Counted from the stretch's first letter, positions 38,301-52,591 are shown. The stretch is DNA of 64,000 bases from Carnegiea gigantea (GCA_029747015.1 JAKOGI010002784.1:1-64000); one strand, 5' to 3'. Translations and numbers: made by a program. The notes: generated by a model not told the origin, from the sequence alone.

Positions 38301-38800
38301 TAGTCTAATTGGCTACTAAGAGAATGAAATTTACAATGCTCACTTCATTAACACAATGGATTCATCAATAAGCCACCTGAGTCATGAACTGAGACAAGAA
38401 AACACGCATAATACAGGCATTTGCATCAGCCGAAACAGTATTCTCTAAACATCCAAATTACACCCTAAATAGAAATAGTCTAATTGGCTGCCAAGGTAAT
38501 GAAATTTACAATGCCCACTACATTAACACAATGGATTCATCAACAAGACGCCAGAGTCATGAACTGAAACAAGAAAGCACACATAATACAGGCATTTGCA
38601 TCAGCCGAAACAGTATTTTCCAGACATCCAAATTACACCCAAAGCAGAAACAATCTAATTGGCTACCAAGACAATGAAATTTACAATGCCCACTTCATTA
38701 ACACAATGGATTCATCAGTAAGACGCCACAGTCATGAACTGAAACAAGAAAGCACACATAATACAAGCATTTGCATCAGCCAAAACAGTACTCTTTAAAC
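35303..38800 (+). repeat. Two copies of a 10-monomer repeat in R1
   Basis: The series of monomers beginning GTTATCTAAACACCC at 35303 repeats from 37038 (GTTTTCTAAACATCC), 1735 bp later: ten monomers less the 15 bases lost near 36110. Matching variants come in the same order: TACGAAGACAATG, ATCTG-CGAAACAGC, GAATCAGTGTAATT, AGACACCTGAGTTATG, and AATACGTGCTTTTGC at about 35976 and 37713. A looser third copy begins near 39130. The R4 counterpart spans about 61005-62733 and onward. Confidence 0.65.
36105..36121 (+). other. 15-bp loss within a monomer
   Basis: TTCATCAAT is followed at once by CATGAATGAAC, where other monomers have the GCCTGAGT segment and a full CATGAACTGAAAC. About 13 bases plus two single bases are missing, so this monomer lacks the TGAGTCA heptamer. 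The R4 counterpart does not have the loss, so it postdates the R1/R4 duplication or is a sequencing fault. Confidence 0.7.
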
Positions 38801-41800
38801 ATCCAAATTACACCATAAACAGAAACAGTCGAATTGGCTACCAAGACAATGAAATTTACAATGTCCACCTCATTAATACAATGGATTCATCAATAAGCCG
38901 CCTAAGTCATGAACTGAAACAGGAAAGCACACATAATACAGCCACTTGCATCAGCCGAAACAATATTCTCTAAACATCCAAATTACCTTAAACAGAAAGA
39001 GTCTAATTCGCTACCAAGACAATGAAATTTACAATGCCCACTTCATTAACATAATGGATTCATCAATAAGACGCCTGAGTTATGAACTGAAATAAGAAAG
39101 CACACATAATATAGGCAATTGCATCACCCAAAACAGTCTTCTCTAAACACCCAAATTACACCCTAAACAGAAACAGTCTAATTGGTTACCAAGACAATGA
39201 AATTTACAATGCCCACTTCATTAACACAATGGATTCATCAACAGGACGCCCAAGTCATGAACTGAAACAAGAAAGCAGACATAATTCAGGTATTTGCATC
39301 TGCCGAAACAGCATTCTCTAAACGTCCAAATTACACCCTAAATAGAATCAGTGCAATTGGCTACCAAGACAATGAAATTTACAATGCCCACTTCACTAAC
39401 ACAACGGATTCATCAGCAAGACACCTGAGTTATGAACTGAAATAAGAATGCACACATAATACAGGCATTTGCATCAGCCGAAACAGTATTCTCTAAACAC
39501 CCAAATTACACCCTAAACAGAAACAGTCTAATTGGCTACCAAGGCAATGAATTTTACAATGCCCACTTCATTAATACAATGGATTCATCAATAAGCCGCC
39601 GAAGTCATGAACTGAAACAAGAAAGCACACATAATACAGCCATTTACATCAGCCGAAACAGTATTCTCTAAACATAGAAATTACACCCTTAACAGAAATA
39701 ATCTAATTGGCTACCAAGACAATGAAATTTACAATGCCCACTCTATTAACACAATGGATTCATCAACAAGATGCCTGAGTCATGAACTGAAACAAGAAAG
39801 CACACGTAATACAGGCATCTGCATCAGCCAAAACAGTACTTTCTAAACAGCCGAATTACACCCTAAACAGAAACAGTCTAATTGGCTACCAAGACAATGA
39901 AATTTACAATGCCCACTTCATTGACACAACGGATTCATCAACAAGACGCCTAAGTCATGAACTCAAACGAGAAAGCACACATAATACAGGCATTTGCATC
40001 AGCCGAAACAGTATTGTCTAAACACTCAAATTACACCCTAAACAGAAACAGTCTAATTGGCTGCCAAGACAATGAAATTTACAATGCAAACTTCATTAGC
40101 ACAACGGATTCATCAACAAGACGCCAGAGTCATGAACTGAAACAAGAAAGCACACATAAAACAGGCATTTGCATTAGCCGAAACAGCTTTCTCTGATCAT
40201 CCAAATTACACCCTAAACAGAATCAGTCTAATTGGCTACCAAGACAATGAAATTTACAATGCCCACTTCATTAACACAACGGATTCATCAGCAAGACACC
40301 TGAGTTATGAACTGAAACAAGAAAGCACACATAATATAGGCATTTGCATCAGCTGAAACACCATTCTCTAAACACCCAAATTACACCCTAAACAGAAACA
40401 GTCTAATTGGCTACCAAGACAATGAAATTTACATTGGCCACTTCATTAACACAATGGATTCATCAACAAGACGCCTGAGTCATGAACCGAAACAAGAAAG
40501 CACACATAATACAGGCATTTGCATCAGCTAGAACAGCATTCTCTAAACACCCAAATTACACCCTAAACAGAAACAGTCTACTTGACTACCAAGACAATGA
40601 AATTTGCAATGCCCACTGCATGAACACAATGGATTCATCAACAAGACGCCTGAGTCATGAACTGAAACAAGAAAGCACACATTATACAGGTATTTGCATC
40701 AGCCGAAACAGTATTTTCTAAACATCCAAATTACACCCAAAACAGAAACAATCTAATTGGCTGCCAAGACAATGAAATTTACAATGCCCACTTCATTAAC
40801 ACAATGGATTCATCAACAAGACGCCGGAGTCATGAACTGAAACAAGAAAGCACACATAATGCAGGTATTTGCATCAGCCGAAACAGTATTATCGAAGCGC
40901 CCAAATTACACCCTAAACAGAAACGGTCTAATTGGCTACCAAGACAACGAAATTTACAATGCCCACTTCATTAACATGATGGATTCATCAAGAAGACGCC
41001 TGAGTCATGAAGTAAAACAAGAATGCACACATAATACAGGCATTTGCATCAACCGAAACAGTGTTCTCTAAACATCCAAATTACACCCTAAACAGAATCA
41101 GTCTAATTGGCTACCAAGACAACGAAATTTACAAAGCCCACTTCATTAATCCAATGGATTCATCAACAAGACGCCCGAGTCATGAACTGAAACAAGAAAG
41201 CACACATAATACAGGCATTTGCATCCGCCGAAACAGTATTCTCTAAACATCCAAATTACACCCTTAACAGAAATAATCTAATTGGCTACCAGGACAATGA
41301 AATTTATAATGCCCACTTCATTAACACAACGGATTCATCAACAAGACGCCTGAGTCATGAACTGAAACAAGAAAGCACACATAATACAGGCGTTTGCATT
41401 AGCCGAAACAGTATTCTCTAAACACCCAAATTACACCCTAAACAGAAACAGTCTAATTGGCTACCAAGGCAATGAAATTTACAATGCCCACTTCATTAAC
41501 ACAATGGATTCATCAACAGGACGCCAGAGTCATGAACTGAAACTAAAAACCGCACATAATACAGGCATTTGGATCAGCCGAAACAGTATTCTCTAAACAT
41601 CCAAATTACACCCTAAACAGAAACAGTCTAATTGGCTACCAAGACAATGAAATTTACAATGCCCACTTCATTAACACAATGGATTCATCAACGAGGCGCC
41701 TGAGTCATGAACTGAAACAAGAAAGCACACATAATACAGGCATTTGCATCAGCCGAAAGAGTATTCGCTAAACATCTAAATTACACCCTAAACAGAAACG

Positions 41801-42233
41801 GTCCAATTGGCTACCAAGACAATGAAATTTGCAATGCCCACTTCATTAACACAAGGGATTCATCAACAAGACACCTAAGTCATGAACTGAAGCAAGAAAG
41901 CACACATAATGCAGGCATTTGAATTAGCCGAAACAGTATTCTCCAAACACTCCAGTTACACCCAAAATAGAAAAAGTCTAATTGGCTATCAAGACAATGA
42001 AATTTACAATGCCCACTTCATTAACGCAATGGATTCATCAACAAGATGCCTGAGTCATGAACTGAAACAAAAAAGCACACATAACACAGGCATTTGCATC
42101 AGCCAAAACAGTATTCTCTAAACACCCAAATTACACCCTAAACAGAAACAGTCTAATTGGCTACCAAGACAAAGAAATTTACAATGCCCACTTCATTAAC
42201 ACAATAGATTTATCAACAAGACGCCAGAGTCAT
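38300..42233 (+). repeat. Right block R2, less ordered monomers
   Basis: About 22 monomers in normal phase that have no partner elsewhere in the window at a fixed offset, apart from a partial match of its first units (near 39130) to the 10-monomer repeat. If R1/R4 is part of a larger period, the second copy of R2 would begin just past the end of the window, so its lack of a partner may be an edge effect. Confidence 0.6.
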
Positions 42234-44683
42234 GAACTGAAACAAGAAAGCACACATAATACAGGCATTTGCATCAGCCGAAACAGTATTCTCTAAACAT
42301 CCAAATTACTCCGTAAACAGAAACAGTCTAATTGGCTACCAAGACAATGAAATTTACAATGCCCACTTCATTAACACAACGGATTCATCGACAAGACGCC
42401 TGAGTCATGAGCTGAAACAAGAAAGCAGACATAATATAAGCATTTGCCTCAGCCAAAACAGTATTCTCTAAACACCCAAATTACACCCTAAACAGAAACA
42501 TTCTATTTGGCTACCAAGGCAATGAAATTTACAATGCCCACTTCATTAACACAATGGATTCATCAACAAGATGCCTGAGTCACGAGTTGAAACAAGAAAG
42601 CACACATATTACAGGCATTTGCATCAGCCGAAACAGTATTCTCTAAATGCCCAAATTACACCCTAAACTAAAACAGTCTAATTCGCTACCAAGACTATGA
42701 AATTTACAATGCCTACTTCATTAACACAATGGATTCATCAACAAGACGCCTGAGTCATGAACTGAAACAAGAAAGCACGCATAATGCAGGCATTTGCATC
42801 AGCCGAAACAGTATTCTCTAAACACCCCAATTACAACCTAAATAGAAAAAGTCTAATTGGCTATCAAGACAATGAAATTTACAATGCCCACTCCATTAAC
42901 ACAATAGATTCATCAATAAGACGCCTGAGTCATGAACTGAAACAAGAAAGCACACATAATACAGGCATTTGCATCAGTCGAAACAGTATTCTCTAAACAC
43001 CCTAATTGCACCCCAAATAGAAACAGTCTAATTGGCTACCAAGACAAAGTAATTTACAATGCCCACATCATTAACGCAATGGATTCATCAATAAGACATC
43101 TGAGTCATGAACTGAAACAAGAAAGCACACATAATACAGGCTTTTGCATCAGCTGAAACAGTATTCTGTAAACAGCCAAATTACACCCTAAACAGAAACA
43201 ATCTAATTGGCTACCAAGACAATGAAATTTACAATGCCTACTTCATTAACACAACGGATTCATCAACAAGACGCCTGAGTCATGAACTGGAACAAGAAAG
43301 CATACATAATACAGGCATTTGCATCAGCCGAAACAGCATTCTCTAAACACCCAAATTACACCCTAAACAGAAACAGTCTAATTGGCTTGCCAAGACAATG
43401 AAATTTACAATGCCCACTTCATTAACACAATGGATTCATCAACAAGACGCCAGAGTCATGAACTGAAACAAGAAAGTACGCATAATACAGCCATTTGCGT
43501 CAGCCGAAACAGTATTCTTTAAGCATCCAAATTACACCCTAAACAAAATCAGTCTAATTGGCTACTAAGACAAGGGAATTTATAATGCCCACTTCATTAA
43601 CACAATGGATTCATCAACAAGACGCCTGAGTCAAGCACTGAAACAAGAAAGCACATACAATGCAGGCATTTGCATCAGCCGAAACAGTATTCTCTAAACA
43701 TCCAAATTACACCCTAAACAGAAACAATCTAATTGGCTACCAAGACAATGAAATTTACAATGCCCACTTCATTAACACAATGGATTCATCAACAAGACGC
43801 CTGAGTCATGAACTGAAACAAGAAAGTACGCATAATACAGCTATTTGCATCAGCCGAAACAGTATTCTCTAAACATCCAAATTACCCCCTAAACAGAATC
43901 AGTCTAATTGGCTACCAAGACAAGGAAACTTACAATGCCCACTTCATTAACACAATGGATTCATCAACAAGACGCCTAAGTCATGAACTGAAACAAGAAA
44001 GCACATATAATACAGGCATTTGCATCAGTCGAAACAGTATTCTCTAAACATCAAAATTACACCCTAAACAAAAACAATCTAATTGGCTACCAAGGCAATG
44101 AAATTTGCAATGCCCACTTCATCGACACAATGGATTCATCAACAAGACGCCTAAGTCATGAACTGAAATAAGAAAGCACACATAATACAGGCATTTCATC
44201 AGCCAAAACAGCATTCTCTAAACACCCAAATTACACCCTAAACAGAAACAGTCTAATTGGCTACCAAGACAATGAAATTTACAATGCCCACTTCATTAAC
44301 ACAATGGATTCATCAACAAGACGCTTGAGTCAAGAACTGAAACAAGAAAGTACGCATAATACAGCTATTTGCAAAAGCCGAAACAGCATTCTCTAAACAT
44401 ACAAATTACACCCTAAACAGAATCAGTCTAATTGGCTACAAAGACAGGGAAATTTACAATGCCCACTTCATTCACACAATGGATTCATCAACAAGACGCC
44501 TGAGTCATGAATTGAGACAAGAAAGCACATATAATACAGGCAATTGCATCAGCCGAAATAGTATTCTCTAAACATCCAAATTACACCCTAAACAGAAACA
44601 ATCTAATTGGCTACCAAGACAATGAAATTTACAATGCCCACTTCATTAACACAACGGATTCATCAACAAGACACCTGAGTCAT
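42234..44683 (+). repeat. 14-monomer HOR, copy A (2450 bp)
   Basis: Exactly 14 x 175 bp. Diagnostic variants recur in copies B and C at the same places: AAATTACTCCGTAAAC (42303, 44753, 47199), AGCAGACATAATATAAGC (about 42424, 44874, 47320), GAAAGCACGCATAATGCAGG (about 42772, 45222, 47668) and GCTACTAAGACAAGGG (about 43560, 46010, 48456). Copy A differs from B and C at several shared sites (for example ATTCATCG against ATTTATCG, and AAATGCCC against AAACGCCC), so B and C are the more recent pair there. A 1-base gain (GGCTTGCCAAG) lies near 43386. Confidence 0.88.
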
Positions 44684-47129
44684 GAACTGAAACAAGAAAG
44701 CACACATAATACAGGCATTTGCATCAGCCGAAACAGTATTCTCTAAACATCCAAATTACTCCGTAAACAGAAACAGTCTAATTGGCTACCAAGACAATGA
44801 AATTTACAATGCCCACTTCATTAACACAACGGATTTATCGACAAGACGCCTGAGTCATGAGCTGAAACAAGAAAGCAGACATAATATAAGCATTTGCCTC
44901 AGCCAAAACAGTATTCTCTAAACACCCAAATTACACCCTAAACAGAAACATTCTAATTGGCTACCAAGACAATGAAATTTACAATGCCCACTTCATTAAC
45001 ACAATGGATTCATCAACAAGATGCCTGAGTCACGAGTTGAAGCAAGAAAGCACACATATTACAGGCATTTGCATCAGCCGAAACAGTATTCTCTAAACGC
45101 CCAAATTACACCCTAAACTAAAACAGTCTAATTCGCTACCAAGACAATGAAATTTACAATGCCTACTTCATTAACACAATGGATTCATCAACAAGACGCC
45201 TGAGTCCTGAACTGAAACAAGAAAGCACGCATAATGCAGGCATTTGCATCAGCCGAAACAGTATTCTCTAAACACCCCAATTACAACCTAAGTAGAAAAA
45301 GTCTAATTGGCTATCAAGACAATGAAATTTACAATGCCCACTCCATTAACACAATAGATTCATCAATAAGATGCCTGAGTCATGAACTGAAACAAGAAAG
45401 CACACATAATACAGGCATTTGCATCAGTTGAAACAGTATTCTCTAAACACCCTAATTGCACCCCAAATAGAAACAGTCTAATTGGCTACCAAGACAAAGT
45501 AATTTACAATGCCCACATCATTAACGCAATGGATTCATCAATAAGACATCTGAGTCATGAACTGAAACAAGAAAGCACACATAATACAGGCTTTTGCATC
45601 AGCTGAAACAGTATTCTGTAAACAGCCAAATTACACCCTAAACAGAAGCAATCTAATTGGCTACCAAGACAATGAAATTTACAATGCCCACTTCATTAAC
45701 ACAACGGATTCATCAACAAGACGCCTGAGTCATGAACTGAAATAAGAAAGCATACATAATACAGGCATTTGCATCAGCCGAAACAGCATTCTCTAAACAC
45801 CCAAATTACACCCTAAACAGAAACAGTCTAATTGGCTACCAAGGCAATGAAATTTACAATGCCCACTTCATTGACACAATGGATTTATCAACAAGACGCC
45901 AAAGTCACGAACTGAAACAAGAAAGTACGCATAATACAGCCATTTGCGTCAGCCGAAACAGTATTCTTTAAGCATCCAAATTACACCCTAAACAAAATCA
46001 GTCTAATTGGCTACTAAGACAAGGGAATTTATAATGCCCACTTCATTAACACAATGGATTCATCAACAAGACGCCTGAGTCAAGCATTGAAACAAGAAAG
46101 CACATACAATGCAGGCATTTGCATCAGCCGAAACAGTATTCTCTAAACATCCAAATTACACCCTAAACAGAAACAATCTAATTGGCTACCAAGACAATGA
46201 AATTTACAATGCCCACTTCATTAACACAATGGATTCATCAACAAGACGCCTGAGTCATGAACTGAAACAAGAAAGTACGCATAATACAGCTATTTGCATC
46301 AGCCGAAACAGTATTCTCTAAACATCCAAATTACCCCCTAAACAGAATCAGTCTAATTGGCTACCAAGACAAGGAAACTTACAATGCCCACTTCATTAAC
46401 ACAATGGATTCATCAACAAGACGCCTAAGTCATGAACTGAAACAAGAAAGCACATATAATACAGGCATTTGCATCAGCCGAAACAGTATTCTCTAAACAT
46501 CAAATTACACCCTAAACAAAACAATCTAATTGGCTACCAAGACAATGAAATTTACAATGCCCACTTCATTAACACAATGGATTCATCAACAAGACGCCTA
46601 AGTCATGAACTGAAATAAGAAAGCACACATAATACAGGCATTTCATCAGCCGAAAACAGCATTCTCTAAACACCCAAATTACACCCTAAACAGAAACAGT
46701 CTAATTGGCTACCAAGACAATGAAATTTACAATGCCCACTTCATTAACACAATGGATTCATCAACAAGACGCTTGAGTCATGAACTGAAACAAGAAAGTA
46801 CGCATAATACAGCTATTTGCAAAAGCCGAAACAGCATTCTCTAAACATACAAATTACACCCTAAACAGAATCAGTCTAATTGGCTACCAAGACAGGGAAA
46901 TTTACAATGCCCACTTCATTCACACAATGGATTCATCAACAAGACGCCTGAGTCATGAATTGAGACAAGAAAGCACATATAATACAGCAATTGCATCAGC
47001 CGAAATAGTATTCTCTAAACATCCAAATTACACCCTAAACAGAAACAATCTAATTGGCTACCAAGACAATGAAATTTACAATGCCCACTTCATTAACACA
47101 AGGATTCATCAACAAGACACCTGAGTCAT
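44684..47129 (+). repeat. 14-monomer HOR, copy B (2446 bp)
   Basis: All 14 units are present, with four single-base losses in total, for example in the CATCAAATTACACCC and AATACAGCAATTGC monomers. Most variants match copy C, but near 45650 and 45740 copy B differs (GAAGCAATC, GAACTGAAATAAG) while A and C agree. This mosaic relationship suggests gene conversion or repeated exchange among the copies. Confidence 0.87.
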
Positions 47130-49578
47130 GAACTGAAACAAGAAAGCACACATAATACAGGCATTTGCATCAGCCGAAACAGTATTCTCTAAACATCCAA
47201 ATTACTCCGTAAACAGAAACAGTCTAATTGGCTACCAAGACAATGAAATTTACAATGCCCACTTCATTAACACAACGGATTTATCGACAAGACGCCTGAG
47301 TCATGAGCTGAAACAAGAAAGCAGACATAATATAAGCATTTGCCTCAGCCAAAACAGTATTCTCTAAACACCCAAATTACACCCTAAACAGAAACATTCT
47401 AATTGGCTACCAAGACAATGAAATTTACAATGCCCACTTCATTAACACAATGGATTCATCAACAAGATGCCTGAGTCACGAGTTGAAACAAGAAAGCACA
47501 CATATTACAGGCATTTGCATCAGCCGAAACAGTATTCTCTAAACGCCCAAATTACACCCTAAACTAAAACAGTCTAATTCGCTACCAAGACAATGAAATT
47601 TACAATGCCTACTTCATTAACACAATGGATTCATCAACAAGACGCCTGAGTCCTGAACTGAAACAAGAAAGCACGCATAATGCAGGCATTTGCATCAGCC
47701 GAAACAGTATTCTCTAAACACCCCAATTACAACCTAAATAGAAAAAGTCTAATTGGCTATCAAGACAATGAAATTTACAATGCCCACTCCATTAACACAA
47801 TAGATTCATCAATAAGACGCCTGAGTCATGAACTGAAACAAGAAAGCACACATAATACAGGCATTTGCATCAGTCGAAACAGTATTCTCTAAACACCCTA
47901 ATTGCACCCCAAATAGAAACAGTCTAATTGGCTACCAAGACAAAGTAATTTACAATGCCCACATCATTAACACAATGGATTCATCAATAAGACATCTGAG
48001 TCATGAACTGAAACAAGAAAGCACACATAATACAGGCTTTTGCATCAGCTGAAACAGTATTCTGTAAACAGCCAAATTACACCCTAAACAGAAACAATCT
48101 AATTGGCTACCAAGACAATGAAATTTACAATGCCCACTTCATTAACACAACGGATTCATCAACAAGACGCCTGAGTCATGAACTGGAACAAGAAAGCATA
48201 CATAATACAGGCATTTGCATCAGCCGAAACAGCATTCTCTAAACACCCAAATTACACCCTAAACAGAAACAGTCTAATTGGTTGCCAAGACAATGAAATT
48301 TACAATGCCCACTTCATTAACACAATGGATTCATCAACAAGACGCCAAAGTCATGAACTGAAACAAGAAAGTACGCATAATACAGCCATTTGCGTCAGCC
48401 GAAACAGTATTCTTTAAGCATCCAAATTACACCCTAAACAAAATCAGTCTAATTGGCTACTAAGACAAGGGAATTTATAATGCCCACTTCATTAACACAA
48501 TGGATTCATCAACAAGACGCCTGAGTCATGAACTGAAACAAGAAAGCACACATAATACGGGCATTTGCATCAGACGAAACAGCATTCTTTAAACGTCCAA
48601 ATTACACCCTAAATAGAAGCAGTGTAATTGGCTACCAAGACAATGAAATTTACAATGCCCGCTTCATTAACACAATGGATTCATCAACAAGACGCCTGAG
48701 TCATGAACTGAAACAAGAAAGTACGCATAATACAGCTATTTGCATCAGCCGAAACAGTATTCTCTAAACGTCCAAATTACCCCCTAAACAGAATCAGTCT
48801 AATTGGCTACCAAGACAAGGAAACTTACAATGCCCACTTCATTAACACAATGGATTCATCAACAAGACGCCTAAGTCATGAACTGAAACAAGAAAGCACA
48901 TATAATACAGGCATTTGCATCAGTCGAAACAGTATTCTCTAAACATCAAAATTACACCCTAAACAAAAACAATCTAATTGGCTACCAAGGCAATGAAATT
49001 TGCAATGCCCACTTCATCGACACAATGGATTCATCAACAAGACGCCTAAGTCATGAACTGAAATAAGAAAGCACACATAATACAGGCATTTCATCAGCCA
49101 AAACAGCATTCTCTAAACACCCAAATTACACCCTAAACAGAAACAGTCTAATTGGCTACCAAGACAATGAAATTTACAATGCCCACTTCATTAACACAAT
49201 GGATTCATCAACAAGACGCTTGAGTCAAGAACTGAAACAAGAAAGTACGCATAATACAGCTATTTGCAAAAGCCGAAACAGCATTCTCTAAACATACAAA
49301 TTACACCCTAAACAGAATCAGTCTAATTGGCTACCAAGACAGGGAAATTTACAATGCCCACTTCATTCACACAATGGATTCATCAACAAGACGCCTGAGT
49401 CATGAATTGAGACAAGAAAGCACATATAATACAGGCAATTGCATCAGCCGAAATAGTATTCTCTAAACATCCAAATTACACCCTAAACAGAAACAATCTA
49501 ATTGGCTACCAAGACAATGAAATTTACAATGCCCACTTCATTAACACAAGGGATTCATCAACAAGACACCTGAGTCAT
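47130..49578 (+). repeat. 14-monomer HOR, copy C (2449 bp)
   Basis: Same order of variants as A and B, but one monomer near 48530-48710 is of a different type. It has ATACGGGCATTTGC, CAGACGAAACAGC, TTTAAACGTCC and GAAGCAGTGTAATTGG, in place of the CAAGCATTGAAAC/ACATACAATGC monomer found in A and B. Length is unchanged, so one monomer was swapped for another in register. The new monomer resembles left-arm-type units (the ACGTCC and GCAGTGTAATT features). Confidence 0.85.
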
Positions 49579-50610
49579 GAACTGAATCAAGAAAGCACAC
49601 ATAATGCGGGCATTTGCATCAGCCGAAACAGTATTCTCTAAACACCCCAATCACACCCTAAATAGAAAAAGTCTAATTGGCTATCAAGACAATGAAATTT
49701 ACAATGCCCACTCCAGTAACACAATAGATTCATCAATAAGACGCCTGAGTCATGAACTGAAACAAGAAAGCACACATAATACAGACATTTGCATCAGCCG
49801 AAACAGTATTCTCTAAACACCCAAATTGCACCCCAAACAGAAACAGTCTAATTGGCTAGCAAGACAAAGAAATTTACAATGCCCACATCATTAACACAAT
49901 GGATTCATCAATAAGACATCTGAGTCATGAACTGAAACAAGAAAGCACACATAATACAGGCTTTTGCATCAGCCAAAACAGTATTCTCTAAACAGCCAAA
50001 TTACACCCCAAACAGAAACAATCTAATTGGCTACCAAGACAATGAAATTTACAATGCCCACTTCATTAACACAATGGATTCATCAACAAGACGCCTGAGT
50101 CATGAACTGAAACAAGAAAGCACACATAATACAGGCATTTGCATCAGCCGAAACAGCATTCTCTAAACACCCAAATTACAACCTAAACCGAAACAGTCTA
50201 ATTGCCTACCAAGACAATGAAATTTACAATGCTCACTCCATTAACACAAAGGATTCATCAACAAGACGCCAGAGTCATGAACTGAAATAAGAAAGTACGC
50301 ATAATACAGCCATTTGCGTCAGCCGAAATAGTATTCTCTAAGCATCCAAATTTCACCCTAAACAGAATCAATCTAATTGGCCACCAAGACAAGGGAATTT
50401 ACAATGCCCACTTCATTAACACCATGGATTCATCAACAAGACGCCTGTGTCAAGAACTGAAACAAGAAAGCACATATAATACAGGCATTTGCATCAGCCG
50501 AAACAGTATTCTCTAAACATCCAAATTACACCCTACGCAGAAACAATCTAATTGGCTACCAAGACAATGAAATTTACAATGTCCAGTTCATTAACGCAAT
50601 GGATTCATCA
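49579..50610 (+). repeat. 14-monomer HOR, truncated copy D (about 6 monomers)
   Basis: The array jumps from the last monomer of copy C directly to the fourth monomer of the HOR (ATAATGCGGGCATTTGC at about 49600), skipping three units (525 bp). It then follows the HOR order for about six monomers (GCACCCCAAACAG, GGCTTTTGCATC, GTACGCATAATACAGCC, GACAAGGGAATTTAC) until about 50610, where the pattern is lost. This is the right-hand edge of the 14-mer domain, and it is more diverged than A-C. Confidence 0.72.
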
Positions 50611-52591
50611 ACAAGATGCCTAAGTCATCAACTGAAACAAGAAGGAACACATAATACAGGTATTTGCATCAGCCGAAACAGTATTCTCTAAGCACCAAAA
50701 TTACACCGTAAACAGAAACAGTCTAATTGGCTACCAAGGCATTGAAATTTACAATGCCCACTTCATTAACACAATGGATTCATCAACAAGACGCCTGAGT
50801 CATGAACTGAAACAACAAAGCACACATAATACAAGCATTTGCATCAGCTGAAACAGTATCCTCTAAACATCCAAATTACACCCTAAACTGAAACAGTCTA
50901 ATTGGCAACCAAGACATTGAATTTTACAATGCCCCCTTCATTAACACAATGGATTCATCAACAAGACGCCTGAGTCATGAACTAAAACAAGAAAGCACAC
51001 ATAATACAGGCATTTGCATCAGCCGAAACAGTACTCTCTAAGCATCCAAGTTACACCATAAACAGAAACAGTCTAATTCGCCACCGAGATAATGAAATTT
51101 ACAATGCCCACTTCATTAACGTAATGGATTCATCAATAGGACGCTTGAGTCATAAACTGAAACAAGAAAGCACATATAATACAGGCATTTGCATCAGCCG
51201 AAACAGTATTCTCTAAACATCCAAATTACACCCAAAACAGAAAGAATCTAATTGGCTACCAAGACGACGAAATTTACAATGCCCACTTCATCAACGCAAT
51301 GGATTCATCAATAAGACGCCTGAGTCATGAACTGAAACAAGAAAGCACACATAATATAGGCATTTGCATCGGCCAAAACAATGTTCTCTAAACACCCAAA
51401 TTACACCATAAACAGAAACAGTCTAATTGGCTACCAAGACAATGAAATTTACAACGCCCACTTCATTAACACAATGGATTCATCAACAAGACGCCTATGT
51501 CATGAACTGTAATAAGAAAGCACACATAATACCAGCATTTGCATCAGCCGAAACAGTATTCTCTAAACACCCAAATTACACCCTAAACAGAAACAGTCTA
51601 ATTGGCTGCTAGGGCAATGAAATTTACAATGCCCACTTCATTAACACAATGGGTTCATCAACAAGACGCTAGAGTCATGAACTGAAACAAGAAAGCACAC
51701 ATAATACAGGCATTTGCATCAGCCGAAACAATATTCTCTAAACACCCAAATTACGATCTAAACAGAAACTGTCTAATTGGCTACCAAGGCAATGAAATTG
51801 ACAATGCCCACTTCATTAACATAATGGATTCATCAACAAGACGCTTGAGTCATGAACTGAAACAAGAAAGCACACATAATACAAGCATTTGCATCAGCCG
51901 AAACAGTACTCCCTAAACATCCAAATTACACCATAAACAGAAAGAGTCTAATTGGCTACCAAGACAATGAAATTTACAATGCCCCCTTCATTAACACAAT
52001 GGATTCATCAATAAGCCGCCTGAGTCATGAACTGAAACAAGAAAGCACACATAATACAGGCATTTGCATCAGCCGAAACAGTATTCTGTAAACATCCAAA
52101 TTACACCCTAAACAGAAACAGTCTAATTGGCTACCAAGATAATGAAATTTACAATGCCCACTTCATTAACATAACGGATTCATTAACAAGACGCCTGAGT
52201 CATGAACTGAAACAAGAAAGCACACATAATACAGGTATTTGCATCAGTCGAAACAGTATCCTTTAAACATCCAAATTACACCCTAAACAGAATCGGTCTA
52301 ATTGGCTACCAAAACAATAAAATTTACAATGCCCACTTCATTAACACAATGGATTCATCAACAAGACGTCTGAGTCATGAACTGAAACAAGAAAGCACAC
52401 ATAATACAGGCATTTGCATCAGCTGAAACAGTATTCTCTAAACATCCAAATTACACCCAAAACTGAAATAATCTCATTGGCTACCAAGACAATGAAATTT
52501 ACAATGTCCACTTCATTAACTCAATGGATTCGTCAACAAGATGCCTGAATCATGAACTGAAATAGGAAAGTACACATAATACAGGCATTTG

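Noticed and set aside
38300..42233. R2 as a separate satellite family
   Set aside because: The monomers are the same family and phase. The apparent lack of order may come from the window ending just before its expected second copy.
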